A program made the position numbers and the translations under genes. 64,000 bases of DNA from Arthrobacter sp. ok362 (GTDB lineage Bacteria > Actinomycetota > Actinomycetes > Actinomycetales > Micrococcaceae): positions 1 to 64,000 of the forward strand of contig NZ_FNGC01000015.1 of assembly GCF_900102785.1 (NCBI RefSeq), read 5' to 3'. Position 1 is the first letter of the stretch; each line of letters begins with the position of its first letter. Positions 32,077 through 40,479 of this stretch are shown here, in pieces. The notes beneath the pieces are model-generated. The model saw only the letters and a list, made by a program, of their open reading frames with translations. It did not search any database and was not told the DNA's origin.

Positions 32077-33469
32077 CGGCGGCCTCGATCGTGAGGGCGT
32101 CGACAATCAGCGGCCCGTAGGCCGTGACGTCGCCTGCGCCGGCGGTGAGCACGATGTCCCCGGGTCCGGCGTCCGCCAGCAGTGCCTGTACAGCTTCCCC
32201 GCCGGGTCCGACGAGGCGGCCGCCGGAGCCCAGGTGCTCGGCGATCAGCCCGCTGGTGACGCCGGGAATGGGATCTTCGCGGGCAGGGTAGATGTCCAGG
32301 ACCAGGGCCGTGTCAGCCGTGTTGAGGGCTTCGGCGAACTCGCGGGCAAATTCGCGGGTCCGGGAAAACAGGTGGGGCTGGAAGAGTACATGCACCTTGT
32401 GCTGCCCGGCGACCGCCCGTGCCGCGGACAGGGCGGCCCGGACTTCCGTGGGGTGGTGGGCATAGTCGTCGTAGACGCGGACGCCGCGCCCTTCCCCCTT
32501 GAACTCGAAACGGCGCGAGGCGCCGGAGAAGTGGGCCAGTGCCGCCGCCGCGGCCTCTGGCGCGACGCCGAGTTCGACCGCCACGGCGAAGGCGGCGGCA
32601 GCGTTGAGCGCGTTGTGCCGGCCCGGAACCTGGAGTTCGACGCCGAAGGTGCCGGCCGTCGTCGAGATCCCCATCCGGCCCGGCCCGGCGTCGTGCAGCC
32701 GGATGGCGGCGTCGGCCGCCGTCCCGTACAAGACCACGCGGGTGTTGCCGCGGGCCAGGGTGCGCTCGGCGAGGGCCCTGGCCCCTGGGTCGTCCGCGCA
32801 GGCCACTAGGACGCCGTCCGGCGGGAGCAGGGCCGTGAAGCTGTCGAAGGAGGCGTAGACGGCGTCTGCGGTGCCGTAGAAGTCCAGGTGGTCCGGCTCG
32901 ACGTTGGTCACTACGGCGATCATGGGGCGGTAGTTCAGGAAGGAGCCATCGGACTCGTCGGCCTCCGCGACGAAGATCCCCGAGGTGCCGTGGGCCGCGT
33001 TGACGCCGAGCGCCGGGACGTTGGCGCCGATGGCGAAGGACGGGTCCAGTCCGGCGCCCTGCAGCAGCACCGTGATCATGGAGGTAGTGGTGGACTTGCC
33101 GTGCGTTCCGGCGACTGCCACCACGGTGTCATCCGCCATGGTGGCGGCCAGCGCCTCGGAGCGGTGCAGCACCGGTAGCCCAGCGGCGCGCGCCGCTGCG
33201 AGCTCGGGGTTGTCGGGCCGGATCGCCGAGCCGGCAACCACCGTCTGGGCGTCGCCGAGGTTGCCGGGAACATAGCCGACGGCGATCCGTGCCCCGGCGG
33301 CTGCGAGGTCCGCCATGACGGGCAGCGACTTGGCATCGGAGCCGCTCACCGGGACGCCGCGGGCCACCATGATGCGGGCAACGGCGGACATGCCGACGCC
33401 GCCGATGCCGATGAAGTGGACGCGGCCGAGGGATTCCAGGGAACGCGTGCCGTGTTGGGGCTGGGTCAT
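32069..33469 (-). CDS. murC: UDP-N-acetylmuramate-L-alanine ligase
   Basis: 466 residues from the ATG at 33469. Adds L-alanine to UDP-MurNAc, the first amino acid of the stem peptide. N-terminal Rossmann region HFIGIGGVGMSAVA, then the P-loop VAGTHGKSTTTSM (near 110), and the DYAHHPTEV motif of Mur ligases. It follows murG by 4 nt (33474 to 33469). A further-upstream in-frame start at 33676 is not supported. Orthologue of Rv2152c. Confidence 0.97.
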   Translation of the reverse strand: MTQPQHGTRSLESLGRVHFIGIGGVGMSAVARIMVARGVPVSGSDAKSLPVMADLAAAGARIAVGYVPGNLGDAQTVVAGSAIRPDNPELAAARAAGLPVLHRSEALAATMADDTVVAVAGTHGKSTTTSMITVLLQGAGLDPSFAIGANVPALGVNAAHGTSGIFVAEADESDGSFLNYRPMIAVVTNVEPDHLDFYGTADAVYASFDSFTALLPPDGVLVACADDPGARALAERTLARGNTRVVLYGTAADAAIRLHDAGPGRMGISTTAGTFGVELQVPGRHNALNAAAAFAVAVELGVAPEAAAAALAHFSGASRRFEFKGEGRGVRVYDDYAHHPTEVRAALSAARAVAGQHKVHVLFQPHLFSRTREFAREFAEALNTADTALVLDIYPAREDPIPGVTSGLIAEHLGSGGRLVGPGGEAVQALLADAGPGDIVLTAGAGDVTAYGPLIVDALTIEAAGA

Positions 33470-33473
33470 TGCT

Positions 33474-34613
33474 TTACTGCTTCCTGCCGTGCTGGTTCCT
33501 GCTGGACTGGTTTGGGGACGCGACTTCGAGGATGAGATCGGCCATGCGCCGGTCCGCGTTCCGGATGCCGAGCTGTTCGGAGCTGGCGGCCATCCGCGCC
33601 AGACTGTCCGTGTCCAGCAGCAGGGGAATGATGTTCTCGCGGATCCAGTCAGCGGAGAAGGCCTTGTCGTCGACAATCAAGGCGCCGCCTGCGGCGACGA
33701 GGCCCGCAGCGTTCAGCGCCTGCTCGCCGTTGCCGATGGGCAGGGGGACGAAGACGGCGGGCACGCCCACCGCGGCCACCTCGCAGACCGTGGCGGCTCC
33801 GGCACGGGCCAGCAGCAGGTCCGCGGCGGCGTAAACGGTTTCCATGCCGTCCACGTATTCCACCTGCCGGTACCCCGGCGCGGCGAGCGGCTTGCCGTCG
33901 GCGTCGTGCACGGACTTGCCGCGGCCGGTGATGTGCAGGGTCTGCACGCCGGCGTCGGCCAGGGCTCCCACGGCCGCGGCGAGGGACCGGTTGATGCTTT
34001 GGGCGCCGGAGGAGCCGCCCGTGACGATCAGCGTCGGTTTGTCCGCGCCCAGTCCGAGCGCCTGCCGCGCTCCGGCCTGGGAGGCCGCGCGGTCGAGGCC
34101 GGAAATTTCGGGGCGCATCGGCATGCCCACGTGCCGCGCGCGGCCCAGTTTGGTTGCGGCGAAGGCGACGGCCACATGGGCGCCGAGGCCCGCGCCGACA
34201 CGGTTCGCCAGGCCGGGGCGGGTGTTGGCCTCATGGACCACGATCGGGATCTTCCGGCGCCGGGCCGCGAGGTACATCGGCGTGCACACATAGCCGCCGA
34301 CTCCCACCAGCACGTCGGCTGCTGCCTCATCAAGGATGGAGCCCGCCTGCTTCACCGCGCCTGCCATCCGGCCCGGAAGCCGGAGCAGGTCCGCGGAAGG
34401 TTTGCGCGGGAGCGGGACCTTGCTGATGGTGGCGAGGTCCAGCCCGGCCGCCGGGACCAGCCGCGCTTCCATCCCCCCTGGGGTCCCCACAGCCAGGAGT
34501 CGCACTCCGGGTCGGGACTGCCGGAGGGCGCCGGCGATGGCCAGCATCGGGCTGATATGACCGGCGGTTCCGCCGCCGGCAAGGACCACGGACAAGGGCG
34601 TCTCGGTGTTCAT
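33474..34613 (-). CDS. murG: UDP-GlcNAc:lipid I N-acetylglucosaminyltransferase
   Basis: 379 residues from the ATG at 34613. Makes lipid II from lipid I on the inner membrane face. The first nucleotide-binding loop VVLAGGGTAGHISPMLAIA is at the N-terminus, and the second domain carries VTGGSSGAQSINRSLAAAV with the GVPAVFVPLPIGNGEQ acceptor and UDP-GlcNAc site. A long low-complexity open frame extends upstream but starts within ftsW, so the ATG at 34613 is chosen. It lies 10 nt after ftsW. Orthologue of Rv2153c. Confidence 0.97.
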   Translation of the reverse strand: MNTETPLSVVLAGGGTAGHISPMLAIAGALRQSRPGVRLLAVGTPGGMEARLVPAAGLDLATISKVPLPRKPSADLLRLPGRMAGAVKQAGSILDEAAADVLVGVGGYVCTPMYLAARRRKIPIVVHEANTRPGLANRVGAGLGAHVAVAFAATKLGRARHVGMPMRPEISGLDRAASQAGARQALGLGADKPTLIVTGGSSGAQSINRSLAAAVGALADAGVQTLHITGRGKSVHDADGKPLAAPGYRQVEYVDGMETVYAAADLLLARAGAATVCEVAAVGVPAVFVPLPIGNGEQALNAAGLVAAGGALIVDDKAFSADWIRENIIPLLLDTDSLARMAASSEQLGIRNADRRMADLILEVASPNQSSRNQHGRKQ

Positions 34614-34623
34614 GAAGGGCTGT

Positions 34624-36183
34624 TTACGCTTTCGTCCGGTTCTTGGAGGCGGAGTTCTTGCTGGCGGGGATTTTGACGGCTGAGTTCTTGTTGGTGGGGA
34701 TCTTGGCCGATGAATTGTTGGCCGCATTCCGGGTCGGGTTCCCGGATCCGTTCCCGGCGCCCTTGGCGGCGGGACGGGAGGCTGGGCGGGCGGCGGATCG
34801 GCTGGCTGCACTGCTGGCGGTCCGGGCAGCGCGGGCGCGCCGCACGGAATTCGCGAACGCGGCCGGGCCGAACCTGAGCATCTTCTTTGGCTGCATGCCC
34901 GGGTCCATCTGGGCGCGGGCCAAGGACAGGACGACGCCGATTGCACACAGCGACATCAGCAGGGCCGAGCCGCCGTAGGAAATGAAGGGCAACGGGACGC
35001 CGATCACCGGTGCCAGCCCGGTGACCACGGCCATGTTGACGCTGGCCTGGCCCAGTAGCCAGACCATGATCGCGCCGGCCAGGACGCGGTGGAAGACATC
35101 GTGCTGGGCGACGACGACGCGGTAGATAGCGGTGCCGAGGATGGCGAAGAGGATCAGGACGACGAGCGTCCCCACCAGTCCGAGTTCCTCGCCGATGATC
35201 GCGAAGATGAAGTCGTTGTGCGCTTCCGGGATCCAGCTGTACTTCTGCCGGCTCTGGCCCAGTCCGACGCCGAACCACCCACCGGACGCGAGCCCGTACA
35301 GACCATTGGTGGACTGGTAGTTCAGGTCGGAGCCATCGGCGCAGGTCTGGCCCGACCATGACAGGATGCGGCACATCCGGTTCGGGCTCGTGACGGCGAG
35401 GACGGTCGCGCCAATGGCCAGTAACGCCCCGGCAATGCCGAAGAAGGAGAGCCGGACGCCGGCGAAGAACAGCGCGGCGGCCACGATGATCATCACAATC
35501 ATGGCCGTGCCGAGGTCGTTTCCGGCGAGAATGAGCCCCAGTACGGCAGCAGCGCCCGGGAACACGACCGGAATGAGCGCGTGGCGCCACCCCTGGAGGA
35601 GCTTCGCTTTGCGGTCCAGCACCGTGGCCATCCAGAGCGCGAGGGCAAGCTTGGCGGCTTCGGAGGGCTGGAAGGTGAACGGGCCGACGTCGATCCAGTT
35701 CTGGTTACCCAGGGCGCTGCGTCCAACGAGAAGGACCAGCCCGAGCAGCGCAATGGCCAGGAACATGAGCGGCCAGGCGACCCGCCTGAGCCAGACGACG
35801 TTGACGCGTGAGAGGACAAACATCGCGAAGACGCCAATCGCGGCGAATCCGCCCTGTTTCAGGGCGGCGGAGTACGGCGACTCCCCCGCCGCGATGGCTT
35901 CTACGCTGGAGGCGGAGAGGACCATCATGATGCCGATTGCCGTCAAGGCCAGGGTGGAGCCAAGGATCAGATAGTACGTGGATCCATTGCGGGACTTGCC
36001 GGTGCCTTCGAGCGCGGACCAGAATCCGCGGTTCCAGGCACGCACCCGGGCTGCCGGAGTGACGGCGGGCCGGCCGGCCGTTGACGCGGCCGCCGAAGGC
36101 GTCCTGGTGCCCGCGGTCCTGTTGCCGGCGGACTTGCCGCTGGCGGTTCGTGCCGCCGACGTACGTGTGGGCGTGCTGACCAT
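34624..36183 (-). CDS. ftsW: peptidoglycan glycosyltransferase FtsW
   Basis: 519 residues. Ten-helix SEDS polymerase that builds septal glycan with the class B PBP. Signatures: the NDLGTAMIVM motif in the middle, the GLYGLASGGWFGVGLGQSRQKYSWIPEAHNDFIFAIIGEELG block, and the VIGVPLPFISYGGSALLMS segment near the end. The first 55 residues are basic and low-complexity; the last 100 are rich in Arg, Ala, Asn and Lys and end with near-repeats of KIPTNKNSA and KIPASKNSA, unusual and probably disordered. ATG at 36183 with AGGAG 6 nt upstream, 2 nt after murD. Confidence 0.96.
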   Translation of the reverse strand: MVSTPTRTSAARTASGKSAGNRTAGTRTPSAAASTAGRPAVTPAARVRAWNRGFWSALEGTGKSRNGSTYYLILGSTLALTAIGIMMVLSASSVEAIAAGESPYSAALKQGGFAAIGVFAMFVLSRVNVVWLRRVAWPLMFLAIALLGLVLLVGRSALGNQNWIDVGPFTFQPSEAAKLALALWMATVLDRKAKLLQGWRHALIPVVFPGAAAVLGLILAGNDLGTAMIVMIIVAAALFFAGVRLSFFGIAGALLAIGATVLAVTSPNRMCRILSWSGQTCADGSDLNYQSTNGLYGLASGGWFGVGLGQSRQKYSWIPEAHNDFIFAIIGEELGLVGTLVVLILFAILGTAIYRVVVAQHDVFHRVLAGAIMVWLLGQASVNMAVVTGLAPVIGVPLPFISYGGSALLMSLCAIGVVLSLARAQMDPGMQPKKMLRFGPAAFANSVRRARAARTASSAASRSAARPASRPAAKGAGNGSGNPTRNAANNSSAKIPTNKNSAVKIPASKNSASKNRTKA

Positions 36184-36185
36184 TG

Positions 36186-37772
36186 TTACTCCTCGCTGGT
36201 CTGAGCCTGCCCTTCCACGAGCTCGCGGACAGCTTCGATGAAGGCATCGCCACGGTGAGCATAGGAAGAGAACTGATCCATGGAAGCAGCCGCCGGGGCC
36301 AGCAGCACAGTGTCCCCGGAGGCGGCCAGCTGCGCCGCCGAGGCAACCGCCGCGGCCATCACAGTCTCGCCGAAAATCGGCGAAGGGCCTGCGTCGGCTT
36401 TGGCCGTTCCGGCAGTCTGCACGTCCTCAGTCTCGCCCTTGGCCGGCAAGATCACGGGGACATCGGGCGCGTGTCGCTTTAGTGCGGCCTGCAGATCACT
36501 GGAGTCCGCGCCGATCAGGACCACGGCTTTGAGCCGGTTGCCCTGTTCCTGGATCAGGGAGTCGTAATTCACGCCCTTGGACAGGCCTCCGGCGATCCAC
36601 ACCACGTTCTGGAACGCGGACAAAGCGGCGGCCGCGGCGTGGGGGTTGGTGGCCTTGGAATCGTTTACCCAGAGCACACCCTCGTGGCGGGCCACGGGCT
36701 GGATCCTGTGGTCTCCCGGGAGGTAGTCCAGCAGGCCCTTACGGACCGCCGACGGCTCCAGCCCGTAAGCCCGGACCAAGGCGGCCGCTGCCAGCGCGTT
36801 CGCCACCATGTGGCGGGGTGCCGCCGACCCCAAGTCAGCAATCGAGGCGAGTTCGGCCGCGCTGTCCTTGCGTTCGGCGATAAACGCGCGATCCACCAGC
36901 AGCCCCTCCACGACGCCGAGCATGCTGATGGCCGGCATCAGTGTGGTGAAGCCCACTGCCCGGCAGCCTTCCACCACGTCCGCGTCCTCGACCATGCGTT
37001 CGGTCTCGATTTGCTCGGCGTTGTAGATGCAGGCCTTCTGCGTGTTCGCGTAGACCTTGGCTTTGTCAGCCAGGTAGGACGCGTAGGAACCATGCCAGTC
37101 CACGTGGTCTTCAGCGACGTTGAGGCACACGCTGGCCACCGGGGACACCGAGTGGCTCCAATGCAGCTGAAAACTGGAGAGCTCCACCGCGAAAACGTCG
37201 TAGTCCACCGGGTCGCGCAGGGCGTCCAGGATCGGGGTCCCGACGTTGCCTACGGCGATCGCCTTGAGCCCGGCGGCCTGGAGCATGGACTCGGTCAGGC
37301 CAACCGTGGTGGTCTTGCCGTTGGTGCCGGTAATGGTCAGCCAGTCGGCGGTCTTGCGGCCCTTGCGTTCGCGGAGCCGCCATGCGAGCTCGACGTCGCC
37401 CCACACCGGAATGTGCGCCCGCGCCGCAGCGGCGAGCAAGGCCTGATCCGGGCGCCAACCCGGGGACGTTACCACCAAATCGGGCTTGTGCCCGTCAATC
37501 TTCGGAATGGACTCCACCGCTTCTTCGCCCAGCAGGACGTCCACGGCGCCGACGATCCGGAGCGTGTCGGCCTGGGCCAGCGCCCTGGCGCTGGTGGCGG
37601 AGTCCACCACCACCACCCGGGCACCGAGTTCAATCAGGGTATCGGCGGCGGCGAAGCCCGAGACGCCGATGCCGGTGACCACGACGCGCAGGCCGGACCA
37701 GTCAGAGTCCCAGGTGGTGAGTCCCTGCAGCCGGGGTGAGGTGGTGAGCGGGGCGGGGATAGGTCCGGTCAC
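36186..37772 (-). CDS. murD: UDP-N-acetylmuramoylalanine-D-glutamate ligase
   Basis: 528 residues from a GTG at 37772 that overlaps the mraY TGA by 4 nt (GTGA); a start five codons upstream is possible. Adds D-glutamate. Visible: the N-terminal Rossmann VVTGIGVSGFAAADTLIELG, the P-loop TGTNGKTTTVGL (near 165), ELSSFQLHWS, and LPGDHRIQPVARHEGVLWVNDSKATNPHAAAAAL. It follows mraY in the same order as Rv2156c-Rv2155c. Confidence 0.97.
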   Translation of the reverse strand: MTGPIPAPLTTSPRLQGLTTWDSDWSGLRVVVTGIGVSGFAAADTLIELGARVVVVDSATSARALAQADTLRIVGAVDVLLGEEAVESIPKIDGHKPDLVVTSPGWRPDQALLAAAARAHIPVWGDVELAWRLRERKGRKTADWLTITGTNGKTTTVGLTESMLQAAGLKAIAVGNVGTPILDALRDPVDYDVFAVELSSFQLHWSHSVSPVASVCLNVAEDHVDWHGSYASYLADKAKVYANTQKACIYNAEQIETERMVEDADVVEGCRAVGFTTLMPAISMLGVVEGLLVDRAFIAERKDSAAELASIADLGSAAPRHMVANALAAAALVRAYGLEPSAVRKGLLDYLPGDHRIQPVARHEGVLWVNDSKATNPHAAAAALSAFQNVVWIAGGLSKGVNYDSLIQEQGNRLKAVVLIGADSSDLQAALKRHAPDVPVILPAKGETEDVQTAGTAKADAGPSPIFGETVMAAAVASAAQLAASGDTVLLAPAAASMDQFSSYAHRGDAFIEAVRELVEGQAQTSEE

Positions 37773-38878
37773 AGGAGCACCACCCATTCGGCGTAAAAGA
37801 TGCCCAGGCCGGCGGCGACAAACAACCCGGACAGGATCCAGAACCGGACCACCACCGTGACTTCGGCCCAGCCTTTGAGTTCAAAGTGGTGCTGCAGCGG
37901 TGCCATCTTGAAGAACCGTTTGCCCTTGGTGGCTTTGAAGTAGCCCACTTGGATGATGACCGAGAGCGTGATGAGGACGAAGAGCCCGCCGATGAAGGCC
38001 AGCAGCAGTTCGGTGCGGGACAGGATGGCGAAAGCTGCGACGGCGCCGCCGATGGCAAGGGAGCCGGTGTCGCCCATGAAGATCTTCGCGGGCGAGGTGT
38101 TCCACCACAGGAACCCGACCATCGCCGCGCTCAGGATGGCGGCCAACAGGGCCAGGTCAAGAGGGTCGCGGACCGAGTAGCAGCCGCCGCCGGCCTGCCG
38201 CGGGGACCCGCAAGCCTGGTTGCTTTGCCAGATGCCCATGAGCGTGTACGCCCCGAACACCATGACCGATGCGCCGGCCGCGAGGCCGTCAAGGCCGTCA
38301 GTGAGGTTCACGCCGTTGGTCGCGGCCGTGACGATCAGGTTGGACCACAGCACAAACAGGATGGCACCGAGCACGGTTCCGGCGAAGGCCAAGTTAAGCC
38401 ACGGAATATCGCGCACCAGCGAGATCTGGGTGGAAGCCGGGGTCAGGCCGGCGGCATTGGGGAACCTCAGCGCCAGCACGGCGAAAATGATGCCAACGGC
38501 GCCCTGGAGGATCAGCTTGGCCTTGGCATCCAGCCCCAGGCTGCGCTGCTTGGAGATCTTGATGAAGTCGTCCAGGAATCCGACCAGCCCCATACCCACC
38601 ATAAGGAACAGCAGGAGTACCCCCGACGCGCTTGGTCCCGGGGAGTGCGGGTTCATCATCCACATGAACAGGTGCGTGAGCCCGTAGCTGACGAGGACCG
38701 CCAGGACCACAACGGTGCCGCCCATTGTGGGCGTACCGCGCTTGGTGTGGTGGGAGGTGGGTCCGTCGTCCCTGATGAATTGTCCGTAGCCCTTGCGGAC
38801 CAGGAACCGGACAAACAGCGGGGTGCCCACAAACGCCAGGAGCAGCGCCATTCCGGCGCCCATCAGCAGTGCAATCAC
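37769..38878 (-). CDS. mraY: phospho-N-acetylmuramoyl-pentapeptide transferase
   Basis: 369 residues. Integral membrane enzyme that couples phospho-MurNAc-pentapeptide to undecaprenyl phosphate to give lipid I. Ten hydrophobic segments; conserved residues are in RKGYGQFIRDDGPTSHHTKRGTPTMGG, VGFLDDFIKI (the DD motif), TDGLDGLAAG and FMGDTGSLAIGG. It overlaps murF by 4 nt (ATGA at 38878-38875) and murD by 4 nt, so the three are tightly coupled. Confidence 0.98.
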   Translation of the reverse strand: MIALLMGAGMALLLAFVGTPLFVRFLVRKGYGQFIRDDGPTSHHTKRGTPTMGGTVVVLAVLVSYGLTHLFMWMMNPHSPGPSASGVLLLFLMVGMGLVGFLDDFIKISKQRSLGLDAKAKLILQGAVGIIFAVLALRFPNAAGLTPASTQISLVRDIPWLNLAFAGTVLGAILFVLWSNLIVTAATNGVNLTDGLDGLAAGASVMVFGAYTLMGIWQSNQACGSPRQAGGGCYSVRDPLDLALLAAILSAAMVGFLWWNTSPAKIFMGDTGSLAIGGAVAAFAILSRTELLLAFIGGLFVLITLSVIIQVGYFKATKGKRFFKMAPLQHHFELKGWAEVTVVVRFWILSGLFVAAGLGIFYAEWVVLL

Positions 38879-40473
38879 AGCTGTGTACTCCCTTCGGTGG
38901 CGGTTGCGGCAGTTCCCTCAGCAGATCGCTCGGGAGAGTCCTTGGTGGCATGTGGGGGTAATGCTATCCGATCCCCCAAGTGGCGCAGCCCGATGCCGTT
39001 CGATGACTTGAACAGGACCAGGTCGCCGGGTTGGAGCTCGGCTTGAAGAAGCTCGTAGGCCTCGTCAGCAGTCTCGGCGAAAACACATTCGTCGCCCCAG
39101 GAGCCCTCGTTGACGGCCGAGACATACAGCGACCGGGCCTCCCGGCCCACCACGACGAGCCGGGAGATGTTGAGCCGCACCACCTGGGTGCCGACTGCCA
39201 TGTGCTCGCGGATGGAATCCGGGCCAAGTTCCAGCATGGCGCCCAGGACTGCCCAGGTGCGGCGGCCGCGGCCCAGCTCGGCCAGCGTCCGCAGTGCCGC
39301 CCGCATGGACTCCGGGTTGGCATTGTAGGCATCGTTGATGACGGTCACGCCGTCGGGACGCTCCGTGCGTTCCATCCGCCAGCGGCTGGCGGCGGCCTGC
39401 GCGCTGAGCGTGGCCGCGATCTGCGCGCCGGGGATGCCGGCCGCGTGCGCCGCTGCCGCAGCCGCGAGGAGGTTGGCCATGTGATGGGCACCGATCAGCT
39501 TGGCGGCAACGCGGTACCGGGTTGATCCCTGCTGGGTTGTCCCGTCCGGGGGTGTTCCGTGCTGGGTCGCCCCGTCACCGGGCAGGTAGAGCTCAAATTC
39601 GGGATGGCCTTCGGCGTTCAGTTCCACACCCTCGGCCCTAACCAGATCGGCTTGGGCCACGTCCGCCTGGACGCTGTTGTCCTGGCCTATGCCGGCCGGG
39701 CGGGAGGTATACCCGAGCACGCGGGCCCGGGTCCGGGCGGCCATCGCGGCGACGCGGGAGTCGTCCAGGTTCAGCACGGCGGTGCCGCCGGCCGGGAGCG
39801 CCTCCACGAGTTCGCCTTTGGCGACCGCGATGTTGTCGACGCCGCCGAATTCTCCGGCATGGGCGGAGCCGACGCCGAGAACGACGCCGATCTCCGGCCG
39901 GACCATGTCCGCGAGGTATTCGATGTGGCCGATGCCCGTGGCGCCCATCTCGATGACGAGGTAGCGGGTGTCGAAATCGGCTTTGAAGACGGTGAGCGGG
40001 ACGCCGATCTCGCCGTTGTAGGACCCCTGCGGCGCAACGGTGGCGCCTTCGGTGCCAGCGGTCGCGAAGATTCCGGCGAGCAGGTCCTTCGTGGTGGTCT
40101 TGCCGGCGGAACCGGTGATGCCGATCACGGTGAACGCGGCGCCGGCTGCTGCGCGGCTGGCCCGGATCCGGCGGACGGATTCGGCGGCCAGTGCGCCCAT
40201 GGCGAGGACAGCGTCCTCAACGACGACGGCGGGATAGTTCGTTCCGGCGGCGTCGGCGACCTGGCGCTCCACGAGTGCCAGGACGGCGCCCCGGTCAAAG
40301 GCGGCGCCCACGAAGTCGTGCCCGTCGGCGTTCTCCCCCGGTTTGGCCACATAGAGGGAACCCGCCGTGGCCTCGCGGGAGTCGGTCACCACGGATGCGG
40401 GGGTAATTCCCGGTTCCGCGGCGAGCCGGCCGTTGGTTATGTCGGCGATTTCCGCCGCTGTAAATGCAATCAT
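38875..40473 (-). CDS. murF: UDP-MurNAc-tripeptide-D-Ala-D-Ala ligase
   Basis: 532 residues. Attaches D-Ala-D-Ala to the tripeptide. The P-loop is GITGSAGKTTTKDLLAGI (near 118), followed by EMGATGIGHIEYLADMVRPE and later VINDAYNANPESMRAAL, the Mur ligase family pattern for MurF. An insertion between about 255 and 320 is rich in Gln, Gly and Thr and looks like a variable loop. Gap to murE is 6 nt. Confidence 0.97.
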   Translation of the reverse strand: MIAFTAAEIADITNGRLAAEPGITPASVVTDSREATAGSLYVAKPGENADGHDFVGAAFDRGAVLALVERQVADAAGTNYPAVVVEDAVLAMGALAAESVRRIRASRAAAGAAFTVIGITGSAGKTTTKDLLAGIFATAGTEGATVAPQGSYNGEIGVPLTVFKADFDTRYLVIEMGATGIGHIEYLADMVRPEIGVVLGVGSAHAGEFGGVDNIAVAKGELVEALPAGGTAVLNLDDSRVAAMAARTRARVLGYTSRPAGIGQDNSVQADVAQADLVRAEGVELNAEGHPEFELYLPGDGATQHGTPPDGTTQQGSTRYRVAAKLIGAHHMANLLAAAAAAHAAGIPGAQIAATLSAQAAASRWRMERTERPDGVTVINDAYNANPESMRAALRTLAELGRGRRTWAVLGAMLELGPDSIREHMAVGTQVVRLNISRLVVVGREARSLYVSAVNEGSWGDECVFAETADEAYELLQAELQPGDLVLFKSSNGIGLRHLGDRIALPPHATKDSPERSAEGTAATATEGSTQL

Positions 40474-40479
40474 CTCGGT

